Of a DNA stretch of 17,849 nt, positions 1-7,255 are shown in pieces (within the stretch, counting starts at the first letter, position 1; the number at the start of each line of letters is the position of its first letter). The position numbers were made by a program, and so were the translations under genes. This DNA is from Actinomycetes bacterium. GTDB lineage: Bacteria > Actinomycetota > Coriobacteriia > Coriobacteriales > Eggerthellaceae. A model generated the notes under the pieces. It did no database searches, was not told where the DNA came from, and saw only the letters and a program-made list of their open reading frames with translations. The DNA lies in the NCBI GenBank assembly GCA_023395755.1, contig JAEWYG010000004.1, forward strand, positions 1 through 17,849. The letters are read 5' to 3'.

Positions 1-536
1 TCACTAGCTACGTCTGCGCCATCTTCAAGAGGCTTCACAGTATCAAGCTCAATATCGGTTAACAACAAATCTGTCGCCGAAAGCTTCAGGCGATCTTGCT
101 GTAACGAAGCAAAGGCATCGCACGACGGCGTGCAACAAACCAGTACCTCACATTCACGAGCAAGTAGGCTGTCGAGCGATGTCGAAAACAGCTCGGCCCG
201 CGTTGCTTCTAGAGGTGGAATATCGTCGAATACAACAAGGAGCGTCTTATTGTCGAGGCGAGAAAGCTCCGCCGCAACGATACCTCGGTCAAGATCCCTC
301 AGAAAACAGGGGCTACGACCATTAACCCAAAAGGTATGCTCGAAAGAAAACACCACCTGAGCGTATTCCATAGCTAATCCGCTTCTACCAAACCCTTCAG
401 GAGCAACAAGAAACCGGGAGACATGGCGCTCACGTAGTAAGCGCGCAATAAGGTCTGGCCTCGAATAGTGACGGCGAGATGCCAGATGGTTTGGACAGTG
501 TCCATTGCAAGCTGATTTTGCTAAGAAACTAGTCAT
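1..536 (-). CDS. STAND/MalT-like ATPase regulator, N-terminal part (runs off window)
   Basis: An open frame of 178 codons runs from ATG 536 to the window edge without a stop. The visible part looks like the N-terminal nucleotide-binding region of a STAND or LuxR/MalT-type regulator. There is a 'SRPDLIARLL' segment before the core (about residues 25-34), a degenerate P-loop 'APEGFGRSG' (residues 45-53) and a Walker-B-like 'LLVVFDD' (99-105). In the P-loop, Arg51 stands where the catalytic Lys normally is. The N-terminus also carries a CxxxC pair (C10, C14). The start is chosen because AGGAG lies 9 bases upstream and a good promoter lies 52 bases upstream. The DNA-binding domain expected further on is outside the window, so the regulator role is inferred. 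It is divergent from the peptidase gene. Confidence 0.6.
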   Translation of the reverse strand, partial: MTSFLAKSACNGHCPNHLASRRHYSRPDLIARLLRERHVSRFLVAPEGFGRSGLAMEYAQVVFSFEHTFWVNGRSPCFLRDLDRGIVAAELSRLDNKTLLVVFDDIPPLEATRAELFSTSLDSLLARECEVLVCCTPSCDAFASLQQDRLKLSATDLLLTDIELDTVKPLEDGADVAS

Positions 537-545
537 GGGGCAGCA

Positions 546-562
546 CTCCTCTCAAAGAGGAA
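546..562 (-). promoter_or_regulatory. Hairpin enclosing the Shine-Dalgarno of the STAND-like gene
   Basis: On the minus strand TCCTCT-TTG-AGAGGA forms a 6-bp stem with a 3-base loop, extendable by one G-U pair. Its 3' arm contains the AGGAG ribosome binding site of the gene starting at 536. The stem could mask the site and lower translation. This is seen in the sequence; the regulatory effect is inference. Confidence 0.4.
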
Positions 563-588
563 GCGCAAGGCCCGGTAAAGATTTGATA

Positions 589-617
589 ATAATAGTTTTT
601 AGGTCACCATAATGCAA
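589..617 (-). promoter_or_regulatory. Sigma70-type promoter for the STAND-like gene
   Basis: Minus-strand -35 TTGCAT (617-612), a 17-base spacer and -10 TATTAT (594-589). The predicted transcription start is about 45 bases before the ATG at 536. Spacing and both boxes are close to consensus. Confidence 0.6.
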
Positions 618-658
618 GACCCTACATTCGTTCGCGCCCCTTACACCTTCGTCTTCGG

Positions 659-671
659 GTCAATGTTTGAC
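659..671. promoter_or_regulatory. Short inverted repeat in the divergent intergenic region
   Basis: GTCAA-TGT-TTGAC is a perfect 5-bp inverted repeat about 55 bases before the peptidase start, overlapping a TTGACA (667-672). It could be an operator, but it is short and may be chance. I find no well-spaced plus-strand promoter in this gap. Confidence 0.2.
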
Positions 672-725
672 AAAAGCTCGTGTACAATAAGGCATCAAAC
701 CGGTGCATAACAGAAGGGGTATGCC

Positions 726-1727
726 ATGTTTCAACCAGCCACACTCGCCGACCTGCCCGCCTTTCACTGTGGCCATGCACAAGATTTACAAGCAGGCACG
801 GGATGTACGGTATTCGTGGCGCCCGAGGGAGCAACCTGCGGAGTTGATGTACGAGGAGGAGGCCCCGCAACACGCGAGACAGACCTACTGCGCCCCGAAA
901 ACATGATTGAGTCTGTACACGCTGTTGTGCTTTCAGGTGGCAGCGCGTTTGGCCTTGCAGCATCAACTGGCGTCATGGACGAACTTGCAGCACGCGGTAT
1001 TGGTTTTCCCGTCGGCGATGCGCGTGTTCCCATTGTTGTCGGAGCTTGTCTATTCGATCTACTGGTTGGCAAGAATGCGCACCCCGATGCTGAATCAGGA
1101 CAAGCAGCATGCGCCGCCGCATTTGATAAGACAACCACTACACCCCTCGCCGAAGGAAACGTTGGCGCTGGCTGCGGAGCAAGCGTTGGCAAACTTCTTG
1201 GACCCGATCGGGCCATGAAGTCTGGCTTGGGTATCTATGGGCTGCGAATGGGCAATCTTGTGGTTTGCGCCGTCGTGGCCGTAAACGCACTGGGTAACGT
1301 ATGCAACCAGCACGGCACCTGGATCGCTGGTAGCCGAGGAACAGACGGAAACATTATGGACCCCCTTGCCGCATTCACTTTGATGGCAGAACAGGGAGCC
1401 GCAGAAACGCAAGCCAATCGCCAAGAAGGCCCCTGCGCCAATACCACCATCGGCATAGTACTAACCAACGCCAAGATTACCAAAGCCCAAGCAACCAAAG
1501 TTTCCTCAACCGTCCACGATGCCTATGCGCGAGCCATCAAGCCGGTACACACCTCCAACGACGGCGACACCGTGTTCACTTTTGCGTCGGGCGAAATACC
1601 TACTTCACCCGATATCGTAGCGGTGCTAGGCACCGAAGCTATGCAGGGCGCCATCGTAAGAGCTGTCCAACAGGCAGAAGCTGCCTATGGCCTTCCCGCA
1701 GCAAACGACCTTACCTCAACACACTAG
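726..1727 (+). CDS. P1-family peptidase (DmpA/aminopeptidase-type, self-processing)
   Basis: The 333-residue protein matches the P1 family (DmpA/BapA type, Ntn-hydrolase-like alpha-beta-beta-alpha fold), which cleaves N-terminal residues or beta-peptides and processes itself into two chains. Family landmarks seen are 'VLSGGSAFGL' (68-77), 'GNVGAGCGASVGK' (144-156) and 'NTTIGIVLTNA' (239-249). By family analogy the chain would break after Asn239, making Thr240 the new N-terminal nucleophile; this assignment is inferred. There is no signal peptide, so it should be cytosolic. The start at 726 is chosen for AAGGGG 6 bases upstream; an ATG at 721 is in another frame. It ends 7 bases before the ClC gene, so the two are probably co-transcribed. 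The substrate cannot be told. Confidence 0.88.
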   Translation: MFQPATLADLPAFHCGHAQDLQAGTGCTVFVAPEGATCGVDVRGGGPATRETDLLRPENMIESVHAVVLSGGSAFGLAASTGVMDELAARGIGFPVGDARVPIVVGACLFDLLVGKNAHPDAESGQAACAAAFDKTTTTPLAEGNVGAGCGASVGKLLGPDRAMKSGLGIYGLRMGNLVVCAVVAVNALGNVCNQHGTWIAGSRGTDGNIMDPLAAFTLMAEQGAAETQANRQEGPCANTTIGIVLTNAKITKAQATKVSSTVHDAYARAIKPVHTSNDGDTVFTFASGEIPTSPDIVAVLGTEAMQGAIVRAVQQAEAAYGLPAANDLTSTH

Positions 1728-1734
1728 GTGAACC

Positions 1735-3024
1735 ATGGATACCACCAAACTAGGCAACCGTCTGCTGTTCGTTATATCTGTTATCCTAACTGGCGCCGTG
1801 GCTGGCGCGTTCGTGTGGTTTCTTCTCTTTGTTATGAACAAGGGAATCACGTTTCTTTGGGTGGTGCTTCCCTCACACTTCGGGCCCTTCTTTCCTTTGT
1901 TAGCCTGCATTGTGGGCGGAGTGATTATCGGGCTGTATGAAAAAAAATTCGGCCCTTATCCCGAAGACTTGAACAAGGTTATGACAAAGGTTAAAAAGAA
2001 CGGACGTTACGACTACGATAATCTGGGTGTTATGTCGATCGCCGCTCTCCTGCCCTTGTTCTTTGGTGGGTCCATCGGTCCTGAGGCAGGACTCACCGGC
2101 GCCATTGCTGGAATCTGCACCTGGGTGGGCGACCGCATGAAGCGTTTCGGTGCCGACTTTAAGCAACTCACATCAGTGGGCACCATGGCAGCCCTCTCGG
2201 CTATCTTTACCGCCCCCCTCTTTGGGTTCGCGGCACCGCTCATGGATGAAGGGGGCAAAGATGGCGATACTATCAAACTCCCTAAATCATCGAAGCTTGT
2301 AGTATACCTGTGCGCTATTGCGGGAGCCCTTGCCGCCTTCATGCTCCTTGGTAAACTGTTTGGCGGAGGAATGTCTCTTCCCCACTTTTCCGACATTACC
2401 GTGGGCACCCTTGAACTAGCTTGGCTTATTCCCCTTGCCTTGGTGGGCGCAGTTGGCGGATGGCTGTACTGCGTGTTCGATAGCTTGTTAGAAAAAGCCT
2501 CTGACAAAATAGGCAATCGACCTGTGACTAAATCCGTAATCGCTGGTGTCGTTTTAGCTATTTGTGGCATCCTGTTGCCCTTTACCATGTTTGCAGGAGA
2601 AGTACAAACCGAAGAACTCGGCGAGGTTTGGACAACCATGAGTGCGCTGATTCTTATTGCCACTGGGTTGGTAAAAGTATTTGTTACCCCACTTTGCATT
2701 CGTTTTGGTTGGCGCGGTGGACACTTCTTCCCCGTTATTTTTGCGGGCATCTCCATTGGATACGGCATGGCCATGCTCAGCGGTGCCGACCCGGTGTTCT
2801 GCCTCTGCGCCTGCACCGCAGCTCTTGTTGGTGGCGTTATGCGCCAACCTCTCATGGCGGTACTCTTGCTATTCTTATGTTTCCCCGTAAAGGGCGTCGT
2901 GGTTATGCTGGTAGCCGCCGCCATTGGCTCAATTATCCCCCTGCCAAAAATTTTCCAAAAGCCTAAACCCGACGGCAGCAAAAACAAAGCCCCCGAAACA
3001 TTCGAGGGCCCTAGAGATGCGTAA
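1735..3024 (+). CDS. ClC-family chloride channel/transporter
   Basis: The 429-residue, very hydrophobic protein has about ten membrane segments and ClC landmarks. These are 'GGSIGPEAGLTG' (111-122, the GxxGP loop), a 'SAIFTAPLFGFAAPL' segment (155-169) typical of the pore half, and 'GGHFFPVIFAG' (328-338, the second anion-binding loop). The family moves chloride or other anions across the membrane as channels or H+/anion antiporters. Ile114 stands where E. coli ClC has the gating glutamate (GREGP), and a Glu follows the Pro instead (E117), as in other bacterial ClC-like proteins with a GPE motif. There are no CBS domains. It starts 7 bases after the peptidase stop with a weak AGGTGA, suggesting translational coupling. 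Its last codons overlap a terminator for the opposite strand. Confidence 0.88.
   Translation: MDTTKLGNRLLFVISVILTGAVAGAFVWFLLFVMNKGITFLWVVLPSHFGPFFPLLACIVGGVIIGLYEKKFGPYPEDLNKVMTKVKKNGRYDYDNLGVMSIAALLPLFFGGSIGPEAGLTGAIAGICTWVGDRMKRFGADFKQLTSVGTMAALSAIFTAPLFGFAAPLMDEGGKDGDTIKLPKSSKLVVYLCAIAGALAAFMLLGKLFGGGMSLPHFSDITVGTLELAWLIPLALVGAVGGWLYCVFDSLLEKASDKIGNRPVTKSVIAGVVLAICGILLPFTMFAGEVQTEELGEVWTTMSALILIATGLVKVFVTPLCIRFGWRGGHFFPVIFAGISIGYGMAMLSGADPVFCLCACTAALVGGVMRQPLMAVLLLFLCFPVKGVVVMLVAAAIGSIIPLPKIFQKPKPDGSKNKAPETFEGPRDA
2978..3009 (-). terminator. Rho-independent terminator of the obgE-rsfS operon
   Basis: On the minus strand GCCCTCGAA-TGT-TTCGGGGGC forms a 9-bp stem (3009-3001 with 2997-2989) with one G-U pair, followed by TTTGTTTTTG. 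On the plus strand the same stem has an A-C mismatch and no T tract, so it works in the minus direction only. It lies 34 bases past the rsfS stop and inside the ClC coding sequence. Confidence 0.75.
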
Positions 3025-3042
3025 TTAAAGCAGTCGGAAAGG

Positions 3043-3480
3043 TTACTCTTTTCCCAGCAGTTTAGCGATACGATCAGAATATTCGAGCTCGATGAGGCCA
3101 GCTTCCTTCGCAAGATCAAGCACTGGCGCATCGTTCCACAGCGCCTCAAGACGGTAGTATTCGCGTGTTTCAGGCTGGAAAACATGTACCACGAAATCGC
3201 CGTAATCCAAAAGTGACCAGCTGCCATCCTGTGTACCCTCACGATGAATCGGCTTAGCACCGGCTTGCTTACGCTCGGCCTCTTCAATTTCGTCAACAAT
3301 TGCATCAACCTGACGGTTGTTCGCCGCCGTTGCGATAACAAAATAATCGGTAACCCCAATGAGATCGCGTACTTCTTGCACCATAATATCGGCAGCCTTT
3401 TTCTCGTCAGCTGCCCGTGCCGCAATAAGCGCACGCTCCTTTGACGTGATAGCGGCTGGGTTGTTAGTGTTTTCGATCAC
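3043..3480 (-). CDS. rsfS: Ribosomal silencing factor RsfS
   Basis: The 145-residue protein has the RsfS/Iojap (DUF143) domain over about residues 18-125. Typical stretches are 'ADIMVQEVRDLIGVTDYFVIATAANNRQ' and 'REGTQDGSWSLLDYGDFVVHVF'. By family knowledge RsfS binds ribosomal protein L14 (uL14) and blocks joining of the 30S and 50S subunits, saving energy in starvation. The start is GTG at 3480, overlapping the nadD-yqeK stop as GTGA, with GAGG 6 bases before it; this is strong evidence of translational coupling. It is the last gene of the operon and is followed by a terminator. The nadD-yqeK-rsfS neighbourhood is common in gram-positive bacteria. The roughly 20-residue acidic tail past the domain is unremarkable. 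Confidence 0.93.
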   Translation of the reverse strand: MIENTNNPAAITSKERALIAARAADEKKAADIMVQEVRDLIGVTDYFVIATAANNRQVDAIVDEIEEAERKQAGAKPIHREGTQDGSWSLLDYGDFVVHVFQPETREYYRLEALWNDAPVLDLAKEAGLIELEYSDRIAKLLGKE

Positions 3481-4808
3481 AGTTTTCCTCTCCTCGGTTC
3501 TTTGCCTGCCGCTTCACGCGAGCGGGCGATATAGTAATTCCAAATAGTAATGGTTTGGGGATGAATACGCTTTCGTCGTTCAACCAGATTTAGCAATACG
3601 TGCCGAAACGTCGTCACGTATAACTCTTCGAGAGCAACCTCTCCCGCTAAATTGCGAATAGAGCCTAGCCCATGATAGTCTCGACCCGGCTCAAGTGCGT
3701 CGGCGATGTAGACGACCATATCAAGATCACTCATATCCACCGCACCCGCGGTATGTCGCTCAATAGACTGCACAATATCACGCGGCAAGGACGGAAACTT
3801 CTGCGCTAAGGCAGCGGCTGCCGTTGGGCCATGCAACAGCTGAGGCATATTCTCAAACACGAAGGGTTCCACCAACAAACCCAATTCCTTTACACGCTGA
3901 CGGATACCTGCATCGTCGTAGTTCTTATCCCAGTCATGAAGTAACCCCGCAAGGCGCGCTTTATGCTCATCAACCTGATAAAGACGCGCTAAATTCTGGG
4001 CGGTTTTTGCCACACCTTGCGAATGCTCAAAACGACCGTGTCCGAGACGCTGCGCCAGATCAGCCGAACGTGCTTCAAAAAACGCATCCGAAAGAACATC
4101 CTCTTTATCGTGCATACGCTTTATCTCATCAACCACTGCGCCCCCCCTCTCAGAATTATCTTCTCGGTATAATCCGTGCTTACGCACATAATCATACACG
4201 CCCTGCATAGTCAAATAGCGAATCGATCGCCCTTCGGCTACACGACTGCGCAAATCACTCGACGAGATAGCAAGCGCAGTAACCTCCAAATACGATACAT
4301 CAAAGCTACCCTGCTCCTCAATTTCTAGCATACGCTCCTTAGTGAGCGCATAACCCGGACGAGTAACTGCAATAAGGTGCGCTAAGTCAGCGATAGCCGC
4401 GCTCTCACGCCACTTCACGATAGAGGCGACAGCATCGGCACCGGTAATAAAAAACAACGCCACGTTACTTGGATAATGAGCACGCAACTCGCGCAGCGTG
4501 TCAACCGTATACGTATCGCCACCCCGCTCGATTTCCAACGCGCTCACGTCGAACGCCGGATTACTCGCCACCGATAAACGACACATTGCCAAACGATCCT
4601 GAGCCGGCGTAATAACCCTCTCTTTTTTAAATACGGGAACGCCCGCGGGCACAAATACAACAGCATCGAGTCCATACGCCTCACGTGCCTGCTCGGCACA
4701 GGCAAGATGGCCAATATGTACCGGGTCGAAGGTGCCGCCCATAATACCAAGGCGACGCGGAGTCCCATCAAACCCCAAACTATCGAACCTATCGCAGATG
4801 TGAGCCAT
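3477..4808 (-). CDS. nadD: Nicotinate-nucleotide adenylyltransferase fused to YqeK-type HD phosphohydrolase
   Basis: The 443-residue protein joins two enzymes that are usually separate. Residues 18-214 are NadD, which adenylylates nicotinate mononucleotide in NAD synthesis, with 'GGTFDPVHIGH' (24-34) and 'ISSSDLR' (181-187). A linker of about 25 residues follows. Residues 240-435 are a YqeK-type HD domain with FEHS (H262), 'LLHDWDK' (H291, D292), 'HGPTAA' (H326), 'RHTAG' (H352) and 'YIADALEPGRDY' (D370). YqeK proteins hydrolyse diadenosine tetraphosphate to ADP. The start at 4808 shares one base with the proA stop (TGATG) and its stop overlaps the rsfS start, so translation is probably coupled throughout. 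Both domains keep their key residues, so both are likely active. NadD-YqeK fusions occur in some other lineages. Confidence 0.92.
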   Translation of the reverse strand: MAHICDRFDSLGFDGTPRRLGIMGGTFDPVHIGHLACAEQAREAYGLDAVVFVPAGVPVFKKERVITPAQDRLAMCRLSVASNPAFDVSALEIERGGDTYTVDTLRELRAHYPSNVALFFITGADAVASIVKWRESAAIADLAHLIAVTRPGYALTKERMLEIEEQGSFDVSYLEVTALAISSSDLRSRVAEGRSIRYLTMQGVYDYVRKHGLYREDNSERGGAVVDEIKRMHDKEDVLSDAFFEARSADLAQRLGHGRFEHSQGVAKTAQNLARLYQVDEHKARLAGLLHDWDKNYDDAGIRQRVKELGLLVEPFVFENMPQLLHGPTAAAALAQKFPSLPRDIVQSIERHTAGAVDMSDLDMVVYIADALEPGRDYHGLGSIRNLAGEVALEELYVTTFRHVLLNLVERRKRIHPQTITIWNYYIARSREAAGKEPRRGKL

Positions 4809-6085
4809 CAGGCTCGCACCTGTCCCTCACCGCGCAACACATACTTGTACGAGGTGAGCGCCGCAAGCGCAAAGGGGCCACGCGCGTGTAGCTTCTGCGT
4901 TGAGATACCAATTTCGGCGCCCAACCCAAACTGCGCCCCGTCGGTAAATGCTGTTGAAGCGTTCGCATACACCGCCGCCGCATCAACGCGAGCCAAGAAA
5001 GCCTCGATAGCTTGTTCTTCTTCGGCCACAATAGCCTCTGAATGTTTGGTCCCGTAATGGTTCACCCGGTCGATAGCCTCATCAATACCAGATACTACAC
5101 ATACCGCCAATTCAGGCCCAAGATATTCAGTATACCAATCATCCTCGCAAGCCGGGATGGTATCAATATTGTAAGCAGTAGCAACAGCACACGCTCGCTC
5201 ATCAGCATGCAGCAGCACACCCTGCTCGCGTAGATCTGCCAAAACAACCGGTAAAAACTCATCCGCAACATCTTCATCAACAAGCAACGTCTCGGCAGCA
5301 TTACACACACCATAGCGACGGCACTTCGCATTTACGACAATAGCACGTGCCTTCTCCTTATCAGCTGAAGCATGCACATATATATGACAGTTGCCTGTAC
5401 CCGTTTCAATAACCGGCACTTTCGCATACTCGACACAATGCCGAATAAGACCCGCTCCACCCCGCGGGATTAGCACATCTACCGTGCCGTGCAATGCCAT
5501 AAGTTCATCGGTAGCTGCGCGATCGATAGAAGTAACCGCACCGATGCATCCCTGAGGCATACCAGCGTCAATCGCGGCCTCATGCAGTACCCGCGATACA
5601 ATTTCATTAGACTCTGCAGCTAGGCTACCACCCCTCAAAACGGCAGCGTTACCCGACTTCAGGCAAATACCCGCCGCATCAGCGGTAACGTTAGGACGCG
5701 CTTCGTATACAACCGCAACAACGCCAAGCGGCACACTTACGCGCGTAAGTTCGATACCACTTTCTATTGTACGCTTCTCTTGCACCTGGCCCAACGGATC
5801 AGAAATTGCAGCTAGATCTTCAAGAGCAGCCGCCATGGCCTCAATGCGACTTTCGTCCAGCATAAGTCGGTCAAGAAGACTTGTGCGGGTACCCACAACA
5901 CGTGCAGCTTCCATATCGTGCTCGTTTGCCAGCATAATGTCGTCAGTGTGGGTACGTAGAGCATCAGCCATAGCGCACAAAGCAGCGTTGCGCTGGGCGT
6001 CGGTCGTTTGAGCAAGCGCAGAACTGGCCGCTTTCGCCGCCTCAGCGATACGCCGCACGTCTATTTTCACCTGATCGTCGGCCAT
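4808..6085 (-). CDS. proA: Gamma-glutamyl phosphate reductase
   Basis: The 425-residue ProA carries out the second step of proline synthesis: NADPH-dependent reduction of gamma-glutamyl phosphate to glutamate semialdehyde. It is an aldehyde-dehydrogenase-fold protein. Seen are 'GVVAVVYEARPNVTADAAG' (121-139, family signature), 'LKSGNAAVLRGG' (142-153), 'LIPRGGAGLI' (205-214) and the catalytic cysteine C261 in 'RRYGVCNAAETLL'. The length is normal (E. coli 417). It starts 12 bases after the proB stop with AAGGG 6 bases before the ATG. It follows proB, whose unstable product it would take over directly in a ProB-ProA complex. Confidence 0.96.
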   Translation of the reverse strand: MADDQVKIDVRRIAEAAKAASSALAQTTDAQRNAALCAMADALRTHTDDIMLANEHDMEAARVVGTRTSLLDRLMLDESRIEAMAAALEDLAAISDPLGQVQEKRTIESGIELTRVSVPLGVVAVVYEARPNVTADAAGICLKSGNAAVLRGGSLAAESNEIVSRVLHEAAIDAGMPQGCIGAVTSIDRAATDELMALHGTVDVLIPRGGAGLIRHCVEYAKVPVIETGTGNCHIYVHASADKEKARAIVVNAKCRRYGVCNAAETLLVDEDVADEFLPVVLADLREQGVLLHADERACAVATAYNIDTIPACEDDWYTEYLGPELAVCVVSGIDEAIDRVNHYGTKHSEAIVAEEEQAIEAFLARVDAAAVYANASTAFTDGAQFGLGAEIGISTQKLHARGPFALAALTSYKYVLRGEGQVRA

Positions 6086-6097
6086 AGCCTTCCCTTC

Positions 6098-7255
6098 TTA
6101 CTCGAAAACTACCAATTCGTCGCGATGGACAAGTGCCTTATCTGCCAAATTGGCAAGCAAACGATTTGCACGCAGCGCCTCACGCGAGTGCCCAACCGCA
6201 AGCACAACCTCATCACTCGAAGAAGACACACGACCACGCGCAAACAAATGACCTTCCGTGTCCTTAATGTCCACGATATCACCTTCGTCAAAGCGTCCTT
6301 CAACAGCCGCAACACCCACCGTTAGAAGCGAACTTCCCCGGTCAATGAGTGCCGCCTTCGCGCCCTTATCCACCACAAGTGAACCACGCACCGCATCGCC
6401 CAATGCAATCCAAAGCTTCTTCGGCGTAATCTCGTGCGGCTTGCGAGCAGCCACAAAACGAGTGCCAACATCTTGACCATCTGCCGCATCAACAACGGCA
6501 TTGATGCGTCGACCGTGACATATAACCAAAGGGATGCCAGCCACCATAAGCACGCGAGCTGCCTTGATCTTGGTGATCATGCCACCCGATCCGATGGTTG
6601 ATCCCGCACCACCCGCCACCGCAAGAATATCCGGACCGATTACATCAACTCGACCGATAAGCTGTGCGTCAGGGTTTTGATGGGGGTTATCGTCGTAGAG
6701 CCCGTCAATATCAGAGAGGATAACCATCAAATCGGCCTCAATGAGACAAGCTACCAAAGCCGCCAGCGTATCGTTGTCTCCAAAGCGGATTTGCTCTACC
6801 GAAATGGTGTCGTTTTCATTGACGATAGGCACCACACCCAGTTCCAACAGACGCGTGAGTGTATCGCGCGCATGGAGATACGCACGACGGTCGGCCGTAT
6901 CACGACGCGTAAGCAATACGACCGATGTCGTAATGCTGTGTTCAGCAAATGCGTCTGCATAAGCGGTAGACAGCACACCCTGCCCCACCGAAGCAGCCGC
7001 CTGTAAGCTGGGCATATCATGTGGACGCTTATCAATTCCCAACGCTTCAAGCCCGCAAGCGATAGCCGCAGAGGTGACGATAACCGGCTGCCACCCCGCC
7101 GCCTTTACCCGAGCAACTTGATCGGCAATCCGACCAAGATAGGCATAATCAACCTTGCTCTCCGACGTGGTGAGCGTAGATGATCCTATCTTTATAACCA
7201 GGCGACGCCCGGGTGCGCCCTGGGCGCACCCAACACGGGAACCCTCGTTCATCAC
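6098..7255 (-). CDS. proB: Glutamate 5-kinase with C-terminal PUA domain
   Basis: The 385-residue ProB phosphorylates glutamate in the first and normally proline-inhibited step of proline synthesis. The amino-acid-kinase domain spans about 18-265, with 'LVIKIGSSTL' (19-28), 'IVNENDTIS' (144-152), 'FGDNDTLAALVA' (158-169), 'LSDIDGLYDDNP' (180-191) and 'GSGGMITKIKAA' (222-233). A PUA domain covers about 275-375, as in E. coli ProB. The usual TSGAIAAG loop reads TSAAIACG (61-68). The start is GTG 7255, overlapping the obgE stop as GTGA, with AAGGAG 8 bases upstream inside obgE; ATG 7252 is possible. The N-terminus is about 10 residues longer than usual, and part of the extension is encoded by a perfect 21-base palindrome. 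Confidence 0.95.
   Translation of the reverse strand: MMNEGSRVGCAQGAPGRRLVIKIGSSTLTTSESKVDYAYLGRIADQVARVKAAGWQPVIVTSAAIACGLEALGIDKRPHDMPSLQAAASVGQGVLSTAYADAFAEHSITTSVVLLTRRDTADRRAYLHARDTLTRLLELGVVPIVNENDTISVEQIRFGDNDTLAALVACLIEADLMVILSDIDGLYDDNPHQNPDAQLIGRVDVIGPDILAVAGGAGSTIGSGGMITKIKAARVLMVAGIPLVICHGRRINAVVDAADGQDVGTRFVAARKPHEITPKKLWIALGDAVRGSLVVDKGAKAALIDRGSSLLTVGVAAVEGRFDEGDIVDIKDTEGHLFARGRVSSSSDEVVLAVGHSREALRANRLLANLADKALVHRDELVVFE
7211..7231. repeat. Perfect 10-bp inverted repeat just inside the proB reading frame
   Basis: GGGTGCGCCC-T-GGGCGCACCC is a perfect palindrome with a single central base. It lies 24 bases after the proB GTG start and falls in the N-terminal extension before the first kinase strand. 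In mRNA it would form a GC-rich stem (a few central pairs opening for the loop) in the initiation region. There is no T tract, so it is not a terminator. Confidence 0.75.

Noticed and set aside
667..688. TTGACA and TACAAT upstream of the peptidase as a promoter
   Set aside because: The spacer is only 10 bases, far from 16-18, so the pair cannot act as a normal promoter.
2013..3434. A 473-codon open frame on the minus strand across the ClC gene and rsfS
   Set aside because: It is antisense to two well-supported genes, has a basic Ser/Pro-rich composition with no recognisable motif, and lacks a ribosome site; it is a frame shadow.
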